From: Actinomycetota bacterium | Lineage (GTDB): Bacteria > Actinomycetota > Acidimicrobiia > Acidimicrobiales > Ilumatobacteraceae | Reading direction: 5' to 3' | Assembly (NCBI GenBank): GCA_030645495.1 | Contig: JAUSLV010000006.1 | Coordinates: 186,001-250,000, forward strand | Length of the DNA: 64,000 nt | In this document: one piece after another, positions 18,354 to 26,517 of the stretch | Position numbering within the stretch: position 1 is the stretch's first letter | Layout of the letters: each line of letters begins with the position of its first letter | The notes under the pieces: model-generated | Seen by the model: the letters and a program-made list of their open reading frames with translations, nothing else | Database searches by the model: none | What the model was told of the DNA's origin: nothing | Made by a program: the position numbers and the translations under genes

Positions 18354-21300
18354 GACTCGTCCTCCTGGTCGGCGATGGTGCCCTCGGTGGCGTGGCCGGG
18401 CGACGTGCGCTGCACGTCGGCGAGCTGGCGGTAGTAGTGCCAGCGGTTGTCGACGTCTTGCTGGGCGAGGCCGACCAACTCGTCGGAGCGCTCGGGGTTC
18501 GAGCGGGCCAACATCGCGAACCGGGCCTCGCTCGCGGCGAAGTCGCGGTACGGCACCGAGGGGTCGGCGCTGTCGAGCTGGAACGGCTTGGTGTCGCTGT
18601 CGGCCGACGGGCGGTAGCGGTACAGCGGCCAGTGTCCGCTCTGCACCGCCACCTTCTGCTGCACCATCGTGTTCTTCATGTCGAAGCCATGCGCGATGCA
18701 GGTGCTGTAGGCGATCACCAGCGAGACACCTGGCCACGCGTCGGCCTCCAGCAGCGCCTTCACGGTCTGCACCTCGCTGGAACCCATCGCGATCTTCGCC
18801 ACGTACACGTCACCGAAGCTCATCGCCTCGAGGCCGAGATCCTTCTTCATGCCACCCTTGCCGCCAGCCGCGAACTTCGCCACGGCACCGCGCGGCGTGG
18901 CCTTCGAGGCCTGGCCGCCGGTGTTGGAGTACACCTCGGTGTCCATCACCAGGATGTTCACGTTGCGACCACTGCCCAACACATGGTCGAGGCCACCGGC
19001 CCCGATGTCGTAGGCCCACCCGTCGCCACCCACGATCCACACGCTCTTGCGCACCAGGGTGTCGGCGAGGTCGAGCAGGCGGCGAGCGTCGGTGCCCTCC
19101 ACACCCGCCAGGGCAGCCTTCAGCGCCTTCACCCGCTCGCGCTGGGCGCGGATCGGCAGTTCGCCGTCGTCGTCGACACCGGCGACCAACGCGGCCAGGG
19201 CATCGATGCCGAGCGCTGCTTCCAGTTGCGGGCGCACGGCCTCCAGCATCACCAGCGCCGTACGACGCTGCGACTCGAACCCGAGGCGAATGCCCAGGCC
19301 GAACTCGGCGTTGTCCTCGAACAGGCTGTTGGCCCACGCGGGCCCGCGGCCCTCGGCATTCGTGGTGTACGGCGTGGTGGGCAGGTTGCCACCGAAGATG
19401 CTGCTGCAGCCGGTGGCGTTGGCCACCAGCATGTGATCGCCGAACAGCTGTGTGAGCAGCTTCAGGTACGGCGTCTCGCCGCAACCCGAGCAGGCGCCGC
19501 TGAACTCGAACAGCGGCTCGCGCAGCTGGCTCGTCTTGACCGATGCGGGGTCCCACTGGGCCGGATCGGCGGAGGGCACTGCGAGGAAGGCGTCCCACGC
19601 GACACGCTCGGCGTCGAGATGCTCGAGGATCGGCTGCATGTTGATGCTCTTGCGCTTCACCTGCGTCTTGTCGTGCGCGGGGCACGACTGCACGCACACA
19701 CCGCAACCGGTGCAGTCGTCGGGGGCCACTTGCACCGTCAGCTGCATGCCGGGCACTTCGCGGCTGCGGAACGACTTGGTCTTCAACCCGGCCGGCAGAT
19801 CGGCCGGGTCGTAGACCTTCATCCGGATCGCTGCGTGCGGGCACACGATCGCGCACTTGCCACAGTCGATGCACAGGTCGGCTTCCCAGATCGGGATCTC
19901 GGCGGCGATCGTGCGCTTCTCGTACTGCGAGGTGCCGGTGGGGAACGCACCATCGGGCGGCATGGCGCTGACGGGCAGCAGGTCGCCGTCGCCGGCGAGC
20001 ATCATCGCGGTGACGCGCTGCACGAAGTCGGGCGCATCGGCGCTGACCGTGGGGCGGCGGTACACGGTGGCGGTCACCGCGGCGGGCACGAGAACCTCGT
20101 GCAGGTTCTCCAGCGACTTGTCGACCGCGGCCACGTTGCGTTGCACCACCTCGTCGCCACGGGCGCCGTAGCTCTTCTCGATCGCGCCCTTCAGCTCGTG
20201 CAGGGCCTCCTCGGTGGGCAGCACGCCGGCGAGACCGAAGAAGCAGGCCTGCATCACGGTGTTGATGCGACCACCCAGGCCCGCATCGCGAGCAACCGCC
20301 GCGGCGTTCACCGTGTAGAGCTTCAGGCCGCGATCGATCACCCGCTGCTGCACCTCGACGGGCAGGCGGTCCCACACCTGGTCGGCCGCATACGGCGAGT
20401 TGAGCAGCACCGTGGCGCCCTGCGCGGCGAGGTTCAGCACTTCCAACCGGTCGAGGAACGTCCACTGGTGGATGCCCACGAACGTCGCCTCGCCGATCAG
20501 GTAACTGCCCTCCAGCGGGTGTTCGTCGACACGCACGTGGCTGACGGTGGTGCTGCCCGACTTCTTGCTGTCGTACACGAAGTACGCCTGCACGTGCAGG
20601 TCGGTGTTGGCGCCGATGATCTTGGCGGTGTTCTTGTTCGCGCCCACCGTGCCGTCGGAGCCGAGGCCGTAGAACACGGCGCGCACCTTGGCACGGTCGG
20701 TGCTGAACGCCGGGTCGTAGGCGAGGCTGCTGTGGCTGACGTCGTCGTTGATGCCGACGGTGAACGAGTTCTTCGGTTCCGGCTTGGCGGCTTCGTCGAA
20801 CACCGCCTTCACCATGGCGGGCGTGAACTCCTTGCTGCTGAGGCCGTAGCGCCCACCGATCACTCGCGGTCGCTGCCCACCTGCCCAGCTGGCCTCGTCG
20901 CTGTGCCACAACGCGGACAGCACATCGAGGTGCAGTGGCTCGAACGGAGCACCCGGCTCTTTCGTGCGGTCGAGCACGGCCACCGTGCGCGTGGTGGGCG
21001 GCAACGCCGCCAACAGCTGAGCCGTGGGGAACGGGCGGTACAGCCGCAACGCCACCACACCGACCCGCTCGCCCGACTCGTTCATCACGTCGACGGCCTC
21101 GCGAACGGCACCGACGCCCGAACCCATCAGCACGATCACGCGCTCGGCATCGGGCGCGCCGTGGTACTCGGCCAGGTGGTACTGACGGCCGGTGATCTCG
21201 GCGAAGCGGTCCATCGTGGCCTGCACGGTGGCGGGCACCGCGGCGTGGAACGGGCTGCAGGCTTCACGTGCCTGGAAGAACACGTCGGGGTTCTGCGCGC

Positions 21301-21973
21301 TGCCGCGCAACTGCGGGCGGTCGGGGTCGAGCCCACGCTCGCGGTGGGCGCGGATCAGCGACTCGTCGACCAACTGTGCCAGTTGCTCGGGCGACGGCAG
21401 CACCACGGTGTTCAGCTCGTGGCTGGTGCGGAACCCGTCGAAGAAGTTGAGGAACGGCACCCGCGAGGCGAGCGTGGCGGTGTGAGCGATGGCGGCCATG
21501 TCGGCCGCTTCGGCGACATTGTGCGCGCACAGCATGGCGAAGCCGGTGCTGCGGGCGGCCATCACGTCGCTGTGGTCGCCGAAGATGCTGAGCGCATGCG
21601 TGGCCACCGAACGCGCTGCCACGTGGATGACGGTGGGTGTGAGCTCGCCGGCGATCTTGAACATCTCGGGCAGCATCAGCAGCAGGCCCTGGCTGGCGGT
21701 GAACGTGGTGGCCAGCGCACCGCGCAGCACGGCGCCGTGCAAGGTGGCGGCCGCGCCGGCCTCGGACTGCATCTCGATCACCTCGGGCACCACGCCCCAC
21801 AGGTTCGGATGCCCCTTGGCGCTCCACTCGTCGGCATGCTCGCCCATGGGCGAGGCGGGGGTGATCGGATAGATGGCGATCACTTCGGAGAACAGGTGCG
21901 CAACCCGCGCGACTGCCTCGTTGGCATCGACCACCTCACGTCGCAGCTCGGCTGCGGAAGATCTGTCGGACAC
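18350..21973 (-). CDS. nifJ: Pyruvate:ferredoxin (flavodoxin) oxidoreductase
   Basis: A 1207-residue homodimer-type enzyme that oxidatively decarboxylates pyruvate to acetyl-CoA and reduces ferredoxin or flavodoxin. Domain order: pyruvate-binding YPITPASPMGEHAD at about 35-48, central gamma domain, two [4Fe-4S] motifs (CIDCGKC from Cys701 and CTGCGVC from Cys754), a CSGCGETP cluster-binding loop, and a TPP-binding domain with SNTGGQASKATP near 1015-1027. All expected cofactor motifs are present, so it should be active. GTG start at 21973. In an actinobacterium with P450s, hence oxygen, it may run alongside pyruvate dehydrogenase. Confidence 0.95.
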   Translation of the reverse strand: MSDRSSAAELRREVVDANEAVARVAHLFSEVIAIYPITPASPMGEHADEWSAKGHPNLWGVVPEVIEMQSEAGAAATLHGAVLRGALATTFTASQGLLLMLPEMFKIAGELTPTVIHVAARSVATHALSIFGDHSDVMAARSTGFAMLCAHNVAEAADMAAIAHTATLASRVPFLNFFDGFRTSHELNTVVLPSPEQLAQLVDESLIRAHRERGLDPDRPQLRGSAQNPDVFFQAREACSPFHAAVPATVQATMDRFAEITGRQYHLAEYHGAPDAERVIVLMGSGVGAVREAVDVMNESGERVGVVALRLYRPFPTAQLLAALPPTTRTVAVLDRTKEPGAPFEPLHLDVLSALWHSDEASWAGGQRPRVIGGRYGLSSKEFTPAMVKAVFDEAAKPEPKNSFTVGINDDVSHSSLAYDPAFSTDRAKVRAVFYGLGSDGTVGANKNTAKIIGANTDLHVQAYFVYDSKKSGSTTVSHVRVDEHPLEGSYLIGEATFVGIHQWTFLDRLEVLNLAAQGATVLLNSPYAADQVWDRLPVEVQQRVIDRGLKLYTVNAAAVARDAGLGGRINTVMQACFFGLAGVLPTEEALHELKGAIEKSYGARGDEVVQRNVAAVDKSLENLHEVLVPAAVTATVYRRPTVSADAPDFVQRVTAMMLAGDGDLLPVSAMPPDGAFPTGTSQYEKRTIAAEIPIWEADLCIDCGKCAIVCPHAAIRMKVYDPADLPAGLKTKSFRSREVPGMQLTVQVAPDDCTGCGVCVQSCPAHDKTQVKRKSINMQPILEHLDAERVAWDAFLAVPSADPAQWDPASVKTSQLREPLFEFSGACSGCGETPYLKLLTQLFGDHMLVANATGCSSIFGGNLPTTPYTTNAEGRGPAWANSLFEDNAEFGLGIRLGFESQRRTALVMLEAVRPQLEAALGIDALAALVAGVDDDGELPIRAQRERVKALKAALAGVEGTDARRLLDLADTLVRKSVWIVGGDGWAYDIGAGGLDHVLGSGRNVNILVMDTEVYSNTGGQASKATPRGAVAKFAAGGKGGMKKDLGLEAMSFGDVYVAKIAMGSSEVQTVKALLEADAWPGVSLVIAYSTCIAHGFDMKNTMVQQKVAVQSGHWPLYRYRPSADSDTKPFQLDSADPSVPYRDFAASEARFAMLARSNPERSDELVGLAQQDVDNRWHYYRQLADVQRTSPGHATEGTIADQEDES

Positions 21974-22103
21974 AATTGCACCCTATGGACGCTGCGCCCC
22001 CAGGGCAAAGGGTCTTTCGGCCCCGCGGTCGGCGCAACAGGCACAAGGTCCCTGGCACCCCCTGCAGCGACAGCACAGGATGCGTGCGGAGGGGGGTTCA
22101 GCC

Positions 22104-23483
22104 ATGCCCCAGGGGCCGTATCTCAGTCAGACCGACACCATCATGTGGATGGTCGAGGCCGATCCGCTGCTGCGCAGCACGATCCTCGGAGTCGTGCTGC
22201 TCGAGGCCGCGCCGGAATGGGCACGGGTGCGCAACCGCATGGAGGAAGTCACCCATCACATACCCGCGCTGCGCGAGAAGGTGGCCCCGGTGCCGCTGCA
22301 CCCCACCTTGCTGCGGTGGATACCCGACCCCGACTTCGACCTCGACTTCCACTTGCGGCGCATCAGCCTGCCCACCGGCAGCGGCGTGCAAGACCTGCTC
22401 GACTGGGCGCGCACCGCCACGATGGGCGGGTTCGATGTCGCCCGCCCGCTGTGGGAGTTCACGCTGGTGGAAGGCGTCGGCCACGACGGCTTCCTCGACG
22501 GGGCAGCGTTCGTGATGAAGGCGCATCATGTAGTGACCGACGGCATCGGTGCCGTGCAGCTGGCAGCCCACCTGTTCAACTTCGAGCCGTCGCCACCGGC
22601 GCACGAACCCACCGACCGCCCCGCTGCCCGCTCTCACGGCCCCCTGTCGTTGCTGCGCGACGTGATCGCTCACGACGTCGAGCTGGGAGTCGACCTCGCC
22701 CGCCACCAGCTTGGTTCGATCGTGCCCAACCTGTTGCAGGCGGCGCGTCACCCGCAACAGGCGGCCAAAGAGATCCTCGAAACCGCGAAGTCGATCGGCA
22801 AGGTGGTTGCCCCGGCCATCACCCCCAAGTCGCCGGTGATGGTGGGGCGGATGACCACCACCAACTACCGACTGCTCGAGGTGCCGGTCGACGCACTCCA
22901 CGATGCCGCCAAGCGCGCGGGCGGTCGGTTGAACGACGCCTACCTGGCCGGCATCACCGCCGGGCTGCACAGGTATCACGAGCACCACGGCCATGTCGTC
23001 GACGAGCTGCGCGTCGCCATGCCGGTCTCGCTGCGCGAAGACGAGCACGCCGAGGGTGGCAACCACATCACGGTCATGCGGTTCCAGGTTCCGGTGGCGG
23101 CCACCACCGTGAAGGAACGGATCGAAGCGATGCGGTCGGTGGTCGACGGCATCCGTCACGAACGATCGCTGGAGCACACCTCCACGATCGCCGGCTTCCT
23201 CAACCTGATGCCCAGAGGCGTGATCGGGGCGATGCTCAAGGGCGTCGACTTCCTCGCCAGCAATGTGCCCGGGGTACCACTGCCGATGTGGCTGGAGGGC
23301 AGCCGAGTGGTGGGCTTCTTCCCGTTCGGCCCCACGGCCGGCTCGGCGCTGAACGTCACGCTGATGTCGTACAACGGCATGTGCTGCATCGGCGTGAATG
23401 CCGACGCGGCGGCGATCCCCGACCCCGACGTGCTCACCGAGTGCTTGCGGGTCGGCTTCGCCGAGGTGTGCGCGTACGCCTGA
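22104..23483 (+). CDS. Wax ester synthase/diacylglycerol acyltransferase (WS/DGAT)
   Basis: A 459-residue acyltransferase starting at ATG 22104 with a GGAGGGGGG ribosome site about 8 nt upstream. The catalytic HHxxxDG reads HHVVTDG at 141-147, and the family PLWEF motif is at 116-120. These enzymes transfer acyl groups from acyl-CoA to diacylglycerol or fatty alcohols, making triacylglycerol or wax-ester stores at the inner membrane face. Divergent from nifJ, with a 130-nt intergenic region that must hold both promoters; I do not see convincing boxes in it. Confidence 0.9.
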   Translation: MPQGPYLSQTDTIMWMVEADPLLRSTILGVVLLEAAPEWARVRNRMEEVTHHIPALREKVAPVPLHPTLLRWIPDPDFDLDFHLRRISLPTGSGVQDLLDWARTATMGGFDVARPLWEFTLVEGVGHDGFLDGAAFVMKAHHVVTDGIGAVQLAAHLFNFEPSPPAHEPTDRPAARSHGPLSLLRDVIAHDVELGVDLARHQLGSIVPNLLQAARHPQQAAKEILETAKSIGKVVAPAITPKSPVMVGRMTTTNYRLLEVPVDALHDAAKRAGGRLNDAYLAGITAGLHRYHEHHGHVVDELRVAMPVSLREDEHAEGGNHITVMRFQVPVAATTVKERIEAMRSVVDGIRHERSLEHTSTIAGFLNLMPRGVIGAMLKGVDFLASNVPGVPLPMWLEGSRVVGFFPFGPTAGSALNVTLMSYNGMCCIGVNADAAAIPDPDVLTECLRVGFAEVCAYA

Positions 23484-23496
23484 CCTGCGAACTCCG

Positions 23497-24198
23497 TCAG
23501 GCCGAGGCGCGCACCGTCAGCCGGCTCCAAGCCCCCAGGTACACCCGGTCGCCGTCATGCAGTTCGTGGGGTACACCTGGCACCAGCGCCGCGGTGGCCT
23601 CGGCGGGCTCGTCGCCCCCGGCCACGACGTACGTGCCGTTCGTGGACGACAGGTCGACCACGGTGAGCCGCTCGCCGTCGCGCACGAGCTGGGCGTGCCG
23701 ACGCGACACACCGGTGTCGGCGTCGAGCGCGATCTCGGGATGGATGTCGCGCGACGCTGACGAGCGGCCGACGAGTGCCGTGTGGTTGGGCAACGGCACC
23801 GTGGACGACGACGCCGGCGGGCAGGGTTGATCGGCCAGCATGCCCTTCAGCGCGTACCACGCGGTGTCGACCTCCACAACGGCGATCCAGTCGACGGTGG
23901 AGCCGATCACCGGCTGCGACGGAGCGCCAGCAGGTGCCGCAGCCGGTGCCGGCGCCTGGCCGGTGGTGAAGTCGTAGCCGCACACCTCGCAGAACAACGC
24001 ATCACCCGGGTTCGAGCTGTCGCAGTGCGGGCAGGCCTGGGTGGGTCCTTGCGGCCCGGCCGCCTGCGCGGGCACCCGCGCCGTGGGCACCGCCGGTGCG
24101 ACCGCACCGCTCGTGGCACCGCCGATCTTCGCGCCACAGGTGTCGCACCACTGGGCGTCGGCGCTGTTGTGGCCGTTGGGGCAGGTGACGGGGCTCAT
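23497..24198 (-). CDS. FHA-domain protein with two N-terminal zinc ribbons
   Basis: A 233-residue cytoplasmic protein. Zinc ribbon 1 uses Cys6, probably His10, Cys18 and Cys21; ribbon 2 uses Cys56, Cys59, Cys70 and Cys73. After an Ala/Pro linker and a short beta-rich region comes a C-terminal FHA domain (about 140-220) with GR, SRRH and STNGTYV, the conserved phosphothreonine-binding residues. It is the obvious reader of phosphorylation by the neighbouring kinase and may parallel mycobacterial GarA, although the N-terminal GarA TTS-type phosphosite is not seen. Start ATG 24198 overlaps the VWA gene stop by 4 nt. Last gene of the seven-gene operon. Confidence 0.87.
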   Translation of the reverse strand: MSPVTCPNGHNSADAQWCDTCGAKIGGATSGAVAPAVPTARVPAQAAGPQGPTQACPHCDSSNPGDALFCEVCGYDFTTGQAPAPAAAPAGAPSQPVIGSTVDWIAVVEVDTAWYALKGMLADQPCPPASSSTVPLPNHTALVGRSSASRDIHPEIALDADTGVSRRHAQLVRDGERLTVVDLSSTNGTYVVAGGDEPAEATAALVPGVPHELHDGDRVYLGAWSRLTVRASA

Positions 24199-25469
24199 GA
24201 GGTGCGCCGGATGCGGGTGGTCTTGGTACTGCGCGTGTCGAGTGCCATTTCGTCGGTCTTCTCCACGTTCTGTTTCAACCGCACCGTACCCGCGTCGGCG
24301 TCGACCACATCGACCACCTTGGCCAGCAAGCGGGTGGTGTTCTCGTTGCCGCTCTGATGGGCCAGTTTGGCTGCCTCGCCCAGCAGCACGGTGGCAGTGC
24401 GCTCGTCGCCGGCCGAGCGGGCCGCGAGACCCTTCCGGATGGCGTCGGCCAGCTGCGCTTGCCCGGTGTAGTGCGCGACTGCCGGGTCGATCCGTGTGGT
24501 GAGGTCGGTGTCGGTGCTCCACACGGCCTTCACCAACGACTTCGCCAGCACCTGATCGTTGACCACCAGTTCGACACGCGCCGCCAGGCGCTCGTTGCCC
24601 ACCGGGGCCACCGGCACCTTCACCGCCACGTGGAAATCGCGCGACTCGTCGCTCCATGCACCCGTGGGGAACTCGCGCACCAAGGGCGAGATCTGCACGC
24701 CGCGCGAGGTGATGTCCTCCACCGCGGGGGCCACCTGGCGCACGAACAGCAACTCACTGCCCTGGGGGGTCCAGACGCGCAGGCGGACGTCGCCGACGCC
24801 GCGGCTCATCGCGGTGCGCATCATGTCCTCGAAGTCGGCCTCCAGCTGTTCGGGCTTGGCCACGATGTCGACTGTGCCGAGCAGGGCGGTGGAGATCTCG
24901 CGGAGCTCTTCGACCACCCAATCCTGCCCGATGCCACGGCAGTCGCACTGGAACTTGCCGGCAGCCGAACGCAGTGCATGCGTCAGCACGAGCGAATCCT
25001 CGCCCTCGATCTTGCCGTCGGTGAGCAGGATCGCGTGGCACTGCGCACCGCTGGTCTGCTCGAACAACTCGGTGGCCGCGTTGATCCAAGCGCCGATGGC
25101 GGTGGCACCTCCGCTGCGTAGCCGACCCACCTTGGCCAAGGCTTCGGCGCGGGTGATCTCGCTCATCTTCGCCATGCCGGGATGGGTGGGGTACACCATC
25201 TGCGCCACGCTGTGACCGCTGAGCACCGCGAACCACGCGCCGTCGACGATCTCGCCGATGGCCACCTTGGCGGCGCGTCGTGCGGCGGCGATCTTGGCCG
25301 GCGGCATGTCCATCGAGCCCGACGTATCGATGATGATCACTTCCGCGACCTCACCCGACGTACCGGCCTTGCCCGCGTTGGCACAGCTGACCGACACCAC
25401 CGCGTGCGTGTCGGTGGCCCCTTCGGGCAGGTATTCGTTCTGGAACACTTCCGCCGTGAAATCGGCCAT
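24195..25469 (-). CDS. VWA-domain protein (TerY-like/metal-binding)
   Basis: A 424-residue cytoplasmic protein with no signal peptide. The von Willebrand A domain (about 42-230) carries the MIDAS motif DTSGSM at 48-53 and a later LTDG. A beta-rich domain follows (about 235-350), then a helical C-terminus. VWA proteins of this type act as metal-dependent scaffolds; with an adjacent PP2C phosphatase and Ser/Thr kinase they form the TerY-type triad described in stress-response loci. GGAGG lies 6 nt upstream of ATG 25469; it is 16 nt behind the phosphatase gene and overlaps the FHA gene by 4 nt. Confidence 0.87.
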   Translation of the reverse strand: MADFTAEVFQNEYLPEGATDTHAVVSVSCANAGKAGTSGEVAEVIIIDTSGSMDMPPAKIAAARRAAKVAIGEIVDGAWFAVLSGHSVAQMVYPTHPGMAKMSEITRAEALAKVGRLRSGGATAIGAWINAATELFEQTSGAQCHAILLTDGKIEGEDSLVLTHALRSAAGKFQCDCRGIGQDWVVEELREISTALLGTVDIVAKPEQLEADFEDMMRTAMSRGVGDVRLRVWTPQGSELLFVRQVAPAVEDITSRGVQISPLVREFPTGAWSDESRDFHVAVKVPVAPVGNERLAARVELVVNDQVLAKSLVKAVWSTDTDLTTRIDPAVAHYTGQAQLADAIRKGLAARSAGDERTATVLLGEAAKLAHQSGNENTTRLLAKVVDVVDADAGTVRLKQNVEKTDEMALDTRSTKTTRIRRTS

Positions 25470-25485
25470 GACGACCTCCGTGTGG

Positions 25486-26517
25486 TCAGCGTAGTGAAGG
25501 CTGGTGGCGCGCCAGCGCTGCGGTGATGTTGTCGTGCCCGCCGCGCCCGTTGGCCCAGCGCACCAACGCCTCGGCCAGCGCCAACGGCTCGGTGTTGCCT
25601 GCCGCCAACTGTTCGCCGATGACGGCGGTGATCGCCTCCGGCGATGAGGCGTAGTTCCACAACCCGTCGCTGCACACCAGCAGCCACCCGGGCGACGACA
25701 GCTGCACGCTGTGCACCTCGGGAGTGGAGTCGACCGAGTCGGCACCCAACCAGCGGGTGATCGTGTGGAACGTGGAGTCGGCCTCGGCCTGTTCGCGAGT
25801 CATCCCGCCCTGCATCAGCTCGGTGCCAAGTGAGTGGTCGACGGTGAGTGGCTGCGCGGTGGCACTGTCGGGCAACCAATAGGCACGCGAGTCGCCGCAC
25901 CAGGCGACGGTGGCCACATCGCGCTGCAGCACCGCGGCGACGAACGTGCACGAAGGTGCCTCGGGCGGATCGCCCAACGTGCGGGCCACGCCGACGGCGG
26001 CACCGTTGGCGGCGGTGCAGGCAAGCACCAACGCGTCGGTCCAGTGGGAGATGATCCCTGCCGCAGCTCGACTGTCGGCCGCCGGGGTGGCGACCAACGC
26101 AGAGCAGGCCGCGCGCGCTGCCGCCAGCGAGGCGCGGTCGCTGTCGGGGGCCGAGGTGACACCGTCGCACACCACGAGCACGGCCAGCGAGCGGTCGTCG
26201 AGGCCGGCCAACGCCATCGCGTCCTCGTTGCGAGCATGCGCGATCCCCTTGTCGCACACGCCCCCGATCCAGGCCGCCGGCGACTCGCACCAGTGGTCGC
26301 GCTCGGTGGGCGCCTTCGCACCGCAGCGCTCGCAGAACCCATCGTCGAGCACGCTGCCACCGCACGCACTGCAGGCACGGCCGTTGGTGCCCGCTGCTGC
26401 TGCCGGCTGCTCGCTCGGTGCGGCGACCGCGTGCGCGGTGAGTCCGCTGCCGCATTGTTCGCAGAATGCGTCGCCGTCGGCCACGGGGGCCGAGCAGGCG
26501 GGGCACGTGGTGCTCAT
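25486..26517 (-). CDS. PP2C-family Ser/Thr phosphatase with two N-terminal zinc ribbons
   Basis: A 343-residue protein. Two zinc ribbons occupy residues 5-22 (Cys5, 8, 19, 22) and 49-65 (Cys49, 52, 62, 65). The PP2C domain (about 85-340) has the full metal set: RNEDA with Asp99, CDGV with Asp118, GDSRAYW, SDGLW and GHDN. It should remove phosphate from Ser/Thr residues using Mn or Mg and is placed to reverse the kinase encoded just upstream, whose stop codon it overlaps by 4 nt (ATGA). It lacks a membrane segment, unlike mycobacterial PstP. Confidence 0.91.
   Translation of the reverse strand: MSTTCPACSAPVADGDAFCEQCGSGLTAHAVAAPSEQPAAAAGTNGRACSACGGSVLDDGFCERCGAKAPTERDHWCESPAAWIGGVCDKGIAHARNEDAMALAGLDDRSLAVLVVCDGVTSAPDSDRASLAAARAACSALVATPAADSRAAAGIISHWTDALVLACTAANGAAVGVARTLGDPPEAPSCTFVAAVLQRDVATVAWCGDSRAYWLPDSATAQPLTVDHSLGTELMQGGMTREQAEADSTFHTITRWLGADSVDSTPEVHSVQLSSPGWLLVCSDGLWNYASSPEAITAVIGEQLAAGNTEPLALAEALVRWANGRGGHDNITAALARHQPSLR

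Noticed and set aside
21974-22103. Defined promoter boxes between nifJ and the wax ester synthase gene
   Set aside because: No -35/-10 pair with acceptable spacing stood out by eye on either strand, so no promoter is called.
18392-23830. A very long plus-strand open frame (1812 codons) antisense to the pyruvate:ferredoxin oxidoreductase gene
   Set aside because: Its translation is low-complexity His/Arg/Gly-rich with no domain, while the minus-strand frame has all PFOR motifs. GC-rich codon bias keeps antisense frames open.
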